Shown here: one piece after another, positions 59,327 to 64,000 of the stretch
How positions within the stretch are numbered: position 1 is the first letter of the stretch
How the letters are laid out: every line of letters starts with the position of its first letter
Source: Sipunculus nudus
Lineage: Eukaryota; Annelida; Sipuncula; Golfingiida; Sipunculidae
DNA length: 64,000 nucleotides
Assembly (NCBI GenBank): GCA_026874595.1
Contig: CM049319.1
Location: 13,977,601-14,041,600 of the forward strand
Reading direction: 5' to 3'
Made by a program: the position numbers and the translations under genes
The notes under the pieces: model-generated
What the model saw: the letters and a program-made list of their open reading frames with translations, nothing else
Told to the model about the DNA's origin: nothing
Databases searched by the model: none

Positions 59327-60282
59327 CTGTAACAGGTAAAAAAGACAATCATGACGACACTTGACTTGTTATGCATTCTTTTTTATTAAATTTCATGATA
59401 TACTCGGTAACATACTGCACACAAGCAATATGATATTGATGTTTTGGAAATTAATTTTAAAAAAATATTTATTAATTTATATATTTCTTATATATGTATA
59501 ATATATTATCTGTGATCTGTGTTCTGTTTATTTATAGAATTTTTTCTTAAAACAGTATAACTTTATTCATCTGCCAACCCCCCCCCCCCCCCCCCCCCAC
59601 CAGTTCGCCAAATAATGCCTCAATTGATCATCTACTTCAACCAAACCAATTTGTGTGTGTGTGGGGGGGGGGGGGGTGGTTAGGGGATGTAATATATTCG
59701 CAGTTCTGTTGTTGATACAGAAAGTAGCCAGCAGGTACTCTTTGTTAATTTCTGCGCAGGCGTGATTGTACTAGGGAAACACTTCCCAATTTAGTATACT
59801 GTCGATGAGTTCTTCAATTAAGCTTTTTTATTATTATTTATAACTTTCTAAAATTTCTACATTAACATTTCATTAATTTGCTCCATTTCATGTTAATGTG
59901 AATTATTTCATTTTCTGCTCGCTTTTTGACAACGTAAGCTCCTAGCCCATTATTGGCAATGCACCTATGACTCTCTCATTTGGTCATTTCGTTACCCCTG
60001 TATCCACCTGAAGTATCCCGTGGTTACGGCCCAATAGACATATTTAATATATATATACCGTCTGTTTAAAATAACATTCTTTGTGCCCTCCAAATTAATA
60101 CGGCAAATCCAAATTATTCTTCAAATTCTGCGCCAGGCAACTTTTTTTTCGATTGTTGTCCCCACCAGGAAGGTGTGCGCTTTTGTTTATGTATTTGTTC
60201 ACATCATAACATTTATAAATGTTTACAAATTACATGTACTTGAATGTTAACTTATTAAATGGTCTCATGTAATTTTCAGGGC

Positions 60283-60436
60283 GTTTCGGGAATGGGCCAA
60301 TGATGAATACCAATGAAGCTGGGATAATGGACCGAATAAGTGAATACAAACACGGTTCGGGGAGCATCCCACAAAAGGGACCCCCACATGATGGAGGCTT
60401 GCATTCCGTAGAATGCAGATTTCTAGTTCCAAATGA
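60283..60436. repeat. Dispersed repeat with GGAGGCTTGCATTC motif, copy 1
   Basis: TTTCGGGAATGGGCCAATGA, ATAATGGACCGAAT and GGAGGCTTGCATTC recur in order at 62815-62985. The last motif continues into GAATGCAGATTTCTAGTT, which recurs at 63681-63700. Confidence 0.45.
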
Positions 60437-60744
60437 TTTGTTTTACTCACTCTGAGTCGAATCGCACTCACATGGTACGACGCTGCAATTCAGGAATTGT
60501 GGTTTAAGAGACCATTATAACCCACAACGCACTTTTAAAATAACACCGATGGCGTAGGTAAGCATTTAATAAAGAACTTAGATATAAACCATTATAATAT
60601 TGAAAATGTAAACCATTAAAATAATTATTGAAAGGCAAATTACATGTACTTGAATGTGTTGTGAAAAGGATTTAATGATATGAAAAACGTTTGGTTGGTA
60701 TGCGTATAAGCAATATAAAAAAAGCTTTTTCCTTAAAAGTGGTA

Positions 60745-60870
60745 AATTTTGATTTTGAAGTCTGACAGTTGAGGCAAGTATTCCGGGACGTCCCACAACC
60801 ATTCACTCGTAGAGGCTGGTTTTGAATATATACGATCTGTGGTGGAAGGTAGGTTTTACAAGATTAGATA
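60745..60870. repeat. Dispersed repeat, copy 2
   Basis: This is a shorter counterpart of 33225-33440 in the same orientation, with GATTTTGAAGTCTGACAG, TTGAGGCAAGTA, TTCCGGGA and ATATACGATCTGTGGTGG. Confidence 0.5.
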
Positions 60871-62292
60871 TCTCAAAGCGCCATCTGCAGGCATATATGT
60901 ACACTACCATTCATCATACATTAATTATCGTGCGGTCTCTAAATCTCTATTACATCTATAACAAATGCATGTTATGTCACGTTACTCAACTCTGTGTCAC
61001 CAAACCATGTTCATCTGTTTTTTTATATCTTTTTTCCAACAAGGAAACAATTCCCTTTCTTAAGAGATTCAAGAAATCAAAATGAATTGAAAATACTATA
61101 AAAACTGTCTATGCAGCACAGCAACTCAAATCAACTCAGTCAACCAACCAGGTGTGGCAGCAGTTGATTGGCTGATGTCATGTAAACACTCTTAAAAAAC
61201 AACCATCAAAGATGGCTGCTCATAGAGGTATACGTTTGAAATATCAGATCAGCTCAAAGAGATTAGAAAATAGTAACTTTGGAATTATCATAAATTGTCT
61301 TAGGTAGTCACTTTTTATTGAAGGTTTCTATGGACTGAAACGAATACACAATTATAAAAAAATTAGCCCCCCCCCCTAAAAAAGCAGGTGAACACAGATT
61401 GGTTTGAGTATGGTATAAAATCGGAATAAATTATTGTTACACACAGTTGGTTTAAGCATATATTTCTAGTATCTTCAATAACTATTTATTATGCAGCGTG
61501 ATAGATGTGCGCTATTTCTAATAAATACATGTGCTATTTCTAATAAATGCATCTAGGAACTACAACATTGTGAAACCTATAGCAAATGCGTTAGTGACGT
61601 ATAAAATAAATCATAATTCACAAATAATGAATACACAAATATATTGCAAGCTAGCAAGCCTTATTCTTTAAAAGGAAAGACAAGTAAGAAATTCTTATTG
61701 ATGATTTTTGTTACGATCCAATATACACACGATCCACTCCAGAAAATAAATTAGATGTAGCTCAGAAGAACTAATTGTAAAACCGCCGCGAATCACGCCA
61801 AACGCACCAAGATTGTAAGCCAAGCAGTGGACAAATTTTGGATATAATACTTCAATTAGCATAAACTTATTCTTTTGCTTGTATAATTATCATTTATCCT
61901 TAAGGTTCAGTTGTAAACAATTAAAAATCGACTTGGGATATCCCGATTTTAAATATATTTTGCAAAATGACTCATTCATATAATTGGAAAAACATTCTTA
62001 AAACAAACACATATTACTATATCTCTCGAAATATGTTCTTTTATGTTCATTTACCGGTTTCAAATGGAGAACAACTTCCGAATTTATTTTATTCCAATGA
62101 TGGTCACCGGATGGCGCTGATCATTAACGAATTCAATTTTTCCGTAAATGCGCGGTGGTTATACAGTACTTCTACATAAAAACACCCCAAAAATTCAAGA
62201 ATGGAAATTGAAGTTGTACACAGAAAGAAATCGTTAATACAAGTATAAACGTATCATGTACAGAAATACAATCTGGATAAAGTGCACGAATG

Positions 62293-62297
<5 letters not shown>

Positions 62298-62374
<77 letters not shown>
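62298..62374 (+). repeat. AT dinucleotide microsatellite
   Basis: A TA run with one AAA interruption near 62346. Confidence 0.95.
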
Positions 62375-62809
62375 CAACTTATATATACAGTCATGATTGT
62401 TGTATCATGTCCTTTATACTATGAACTTGATGTGGCGATAAACCAGCAGAAGCTGACAATTATTGATTCAGCTTGATATTTAAGCGCGGCTTGCTTTTTG
62501 GAAATAATTCCTTCAAGAATTTCAAGTTATCAATAGCCTACGTCACTCTGGAAATAAACGTTACCATAAACATTTGTGGCAACGGCGGCCAATAGCTGTA
62601 ACTTTACAGGCGCAACTTAACATTGAATTTTTCGGACTTTGAATTCCAGGACTTTGGTTACATAGCGCAACTTACCATTTTCTAATTTTCTTTACATTAT
62701 AGTTCTGGTTAATCAAAATAAAATGATTGCGTTCATCCCCGTTCGTTCGTGCTTGTTTGTTTGTTCACAACATGACTCACGCTATCATAAACGGAATCGC
62801 ATGAACGTT

Positions 62810-62990
62810 TCAGTGTATTTCGGGCATGTGCCAATGGAGGATCTATAAGATTTTGGTGTGGATCCGGACATGGTCCAGATCCAGGAACGTCATCAAGGAA
62901 CAGTCACAAATATAGAGTTACTTATGCATGAATGAAACTAGGAATATGGACCGAATTCGTGTATGGCGGAGGCTTGCATTCATTACGCTC
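62810..62990. repeat. Dispersed repeat with GGAGGCTTGCATTC motif, copy 2
   Basis: It matches 60283-60410 in order (TTTCGGGCATGTGCCAATGG, ATATGGACCGAATTC, GGAGGCTTGCATTC), with an insertion in the middle. Confidence 0.45.
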
Positions 62991-64000
62991 TTTACACAGC
63001 GCTTTACCTATAGGGCTACTACCTATATCGTAAGGCGCTGTTTGTTATGACTCGTATCCTGAATTGCAACACCAGAGGGGAGCACTGTATTTTTGTCCAA
63101 TCAGATGAGACCTTGTGCTGGAAGACAAAGCCAAGCGAGGAATACACGGAGCCAATCATATTCATTTCTTTTTGAGTGACAGCTCATCCCCCAGCGTAAC
63201 CGTCTGAACAGGCCACAGGCTCAGAGAGAATTGCCCCTGACGTGGTTTGCTTAGGGCCTTGGGCACATAGGATGCTCGGCCGGTGAGCTGTAATTCAAAC
63301 GAAACGTAACAACAAAGACTGCGTGCACACCTCGCTGCCTGGTTTCAGTTCTGCAGACAACAGATACATGGCTACGCTAACACAGTCATAATGTCATAAT
63401 CGAATCGGTCGATGATGCGAGAATGCAGAGGGAGCAATTTAAATTCGACCGGAAACTCATCAAGCGGCGCTTGAAGCGCAGCAATGGGCGGAGCTTGGAT
63501 GCCTGTCGAGTGTTTGTTTATTGGCATCTGATTGGCTGCTTGTCACATCATACGCATGCTTATTTCAATGGACAACGAACCGCCATCTGGTGTCTAAATA
63601 TATCATAAACGGTCAAAGCTGGCAGCGTGAAAATCAATTGCTTCTTTAGAAGCGCAAGATTTCCGCTGCCTCGGGAGCGTAGCATTCATTAGAATGCAGA
63701 TTACTAGTTTAATAGCTGTGGTCATGATACCTGAGTGATTTAACAATTTTGTAGCTGTGACCTATGTTTATACCATAGGGCCATCGGGAAACTTCGCAAT
63801 GTCTCAATGGCCACGTTCTCTCTGATTTGCGTTTGATAGCTGTTTTTAAGATTTCAGGGGACAATGCCCATAGATCTATCTTCGCTGGGCCACCATGCAG
63901 TACTAATAGTACGATATGGGCGCGGGGATGCGACACGAAAGTTCAGGACAGCGTAGAGGTGAGAATCTATCTTTAGAGAGAACTTAGGTGCCAAGGGGAC
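62991..64000. other. GC-richer edge of the window, repeat fragments
   Basis: Contains GAATGCAGATTACTAGTT at 63682-63699 (shared with 60415-60430) and the segment 63830-63990 shared with 55400-55740. A 61-codon plus frame at 63423 and a 75-codon minus frame at 63709 have no motif support. Confidence 0.35.

Larger units (their letters stand above)
59327..62297. other. Intergenic or intronic, upstream of the orphan exon
   Basis: If the exon at 59213-59326 is real, this is at least partly intron. Homopolymer C and G runs lie at about 59579 and 59663. I could not find a further minus-strand exon with confidence. Dispersed repeats lie at 60283-60436 and 60745-60870. Confidence 0.35.

Overview
The window reads as non-coding-rich nuclear DNA of a metazoan, most likely a marine invertebrate such as a bivalve mollusc. 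It is AT-rich, full of microsatellites and minisatellites, littered with decayed LINEs, tRNA-derived SINEs and TIR elements, and its only clear genes have GT-AG introns and end in Rab-type prenylation motifs. There are no operons, ribosome binding sites or CRISPR arrays. The taxon is an inference from style, not proven by a marker gene.

Main content: a small family of divergent Rab32/38-like small GTPases. Copy 1 (22995-26648, minus) and copy 2 (33846-36316, minus) are head-to-tail paralogues. Each can be assembled by hand into five exons with matching splice phases, giving intact proteins of 368 and 364 residues. Both have an unfamiliar N-terminal extension of about 160 residues, a canonical P-loop, the Rab32-type VDFALKV stretch, an altered switch II (WDIPGQ followed by TT or TR), an NKVD motif and C-terminal Cys motifs (CGC in copy 1, CC in copy 2). 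A third, inverted copy (47980-50424, plus) is a pseudogene. Its exon 3 is cut by a TTAA-flanked MITE, exons 4 and 5 keep their exact lengths, and a premature TAA lies before the CC motif. An unassigned terminal exon lies at 59213-59326 (minus).

Layout. 1-12.9 kb: no recognised gene; a SINE, diverged tandem duplications, a 34-bp array (5477-5650) and a 43-bp minisatellite (about 6235-8690). 13.0-14.6 kb: broken L2/CR1-like LINE. 14.6-22.9 kb: interspersed repeats and microsatellites. 23.0-26.9 kb: GTPase copy 1, with a hAT-like element (perfect 8-bp target duplication) in intron 3. 27.3-30.2 kb: a duplicated segment, one copy of which carries an insertion. 32.6-33.4 kb: repeats. 33.8-36.6 kb: GTPase copy 2. 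38.1-42.2 kb: MITE, then a LINE with endonuclease and reverse transcriptase, broken by several lesions. 44.2-46.5 kb: possible hAT-like element. 47.6-50.4 kb: GTPase pseudogene. 51.2-53.0 kb: 34-bp satellite. 53-64 kb: AT and TACA microsatellites, dispersed repeats and the orphan exon.

The two intact GTPases share upstream sequence as well as exons, so the duplication probably carried the promoter. They probably act on an endomembrane or lysosome-related compartment, as Rab32/38 proteins do; that role is inferred from family membership only.
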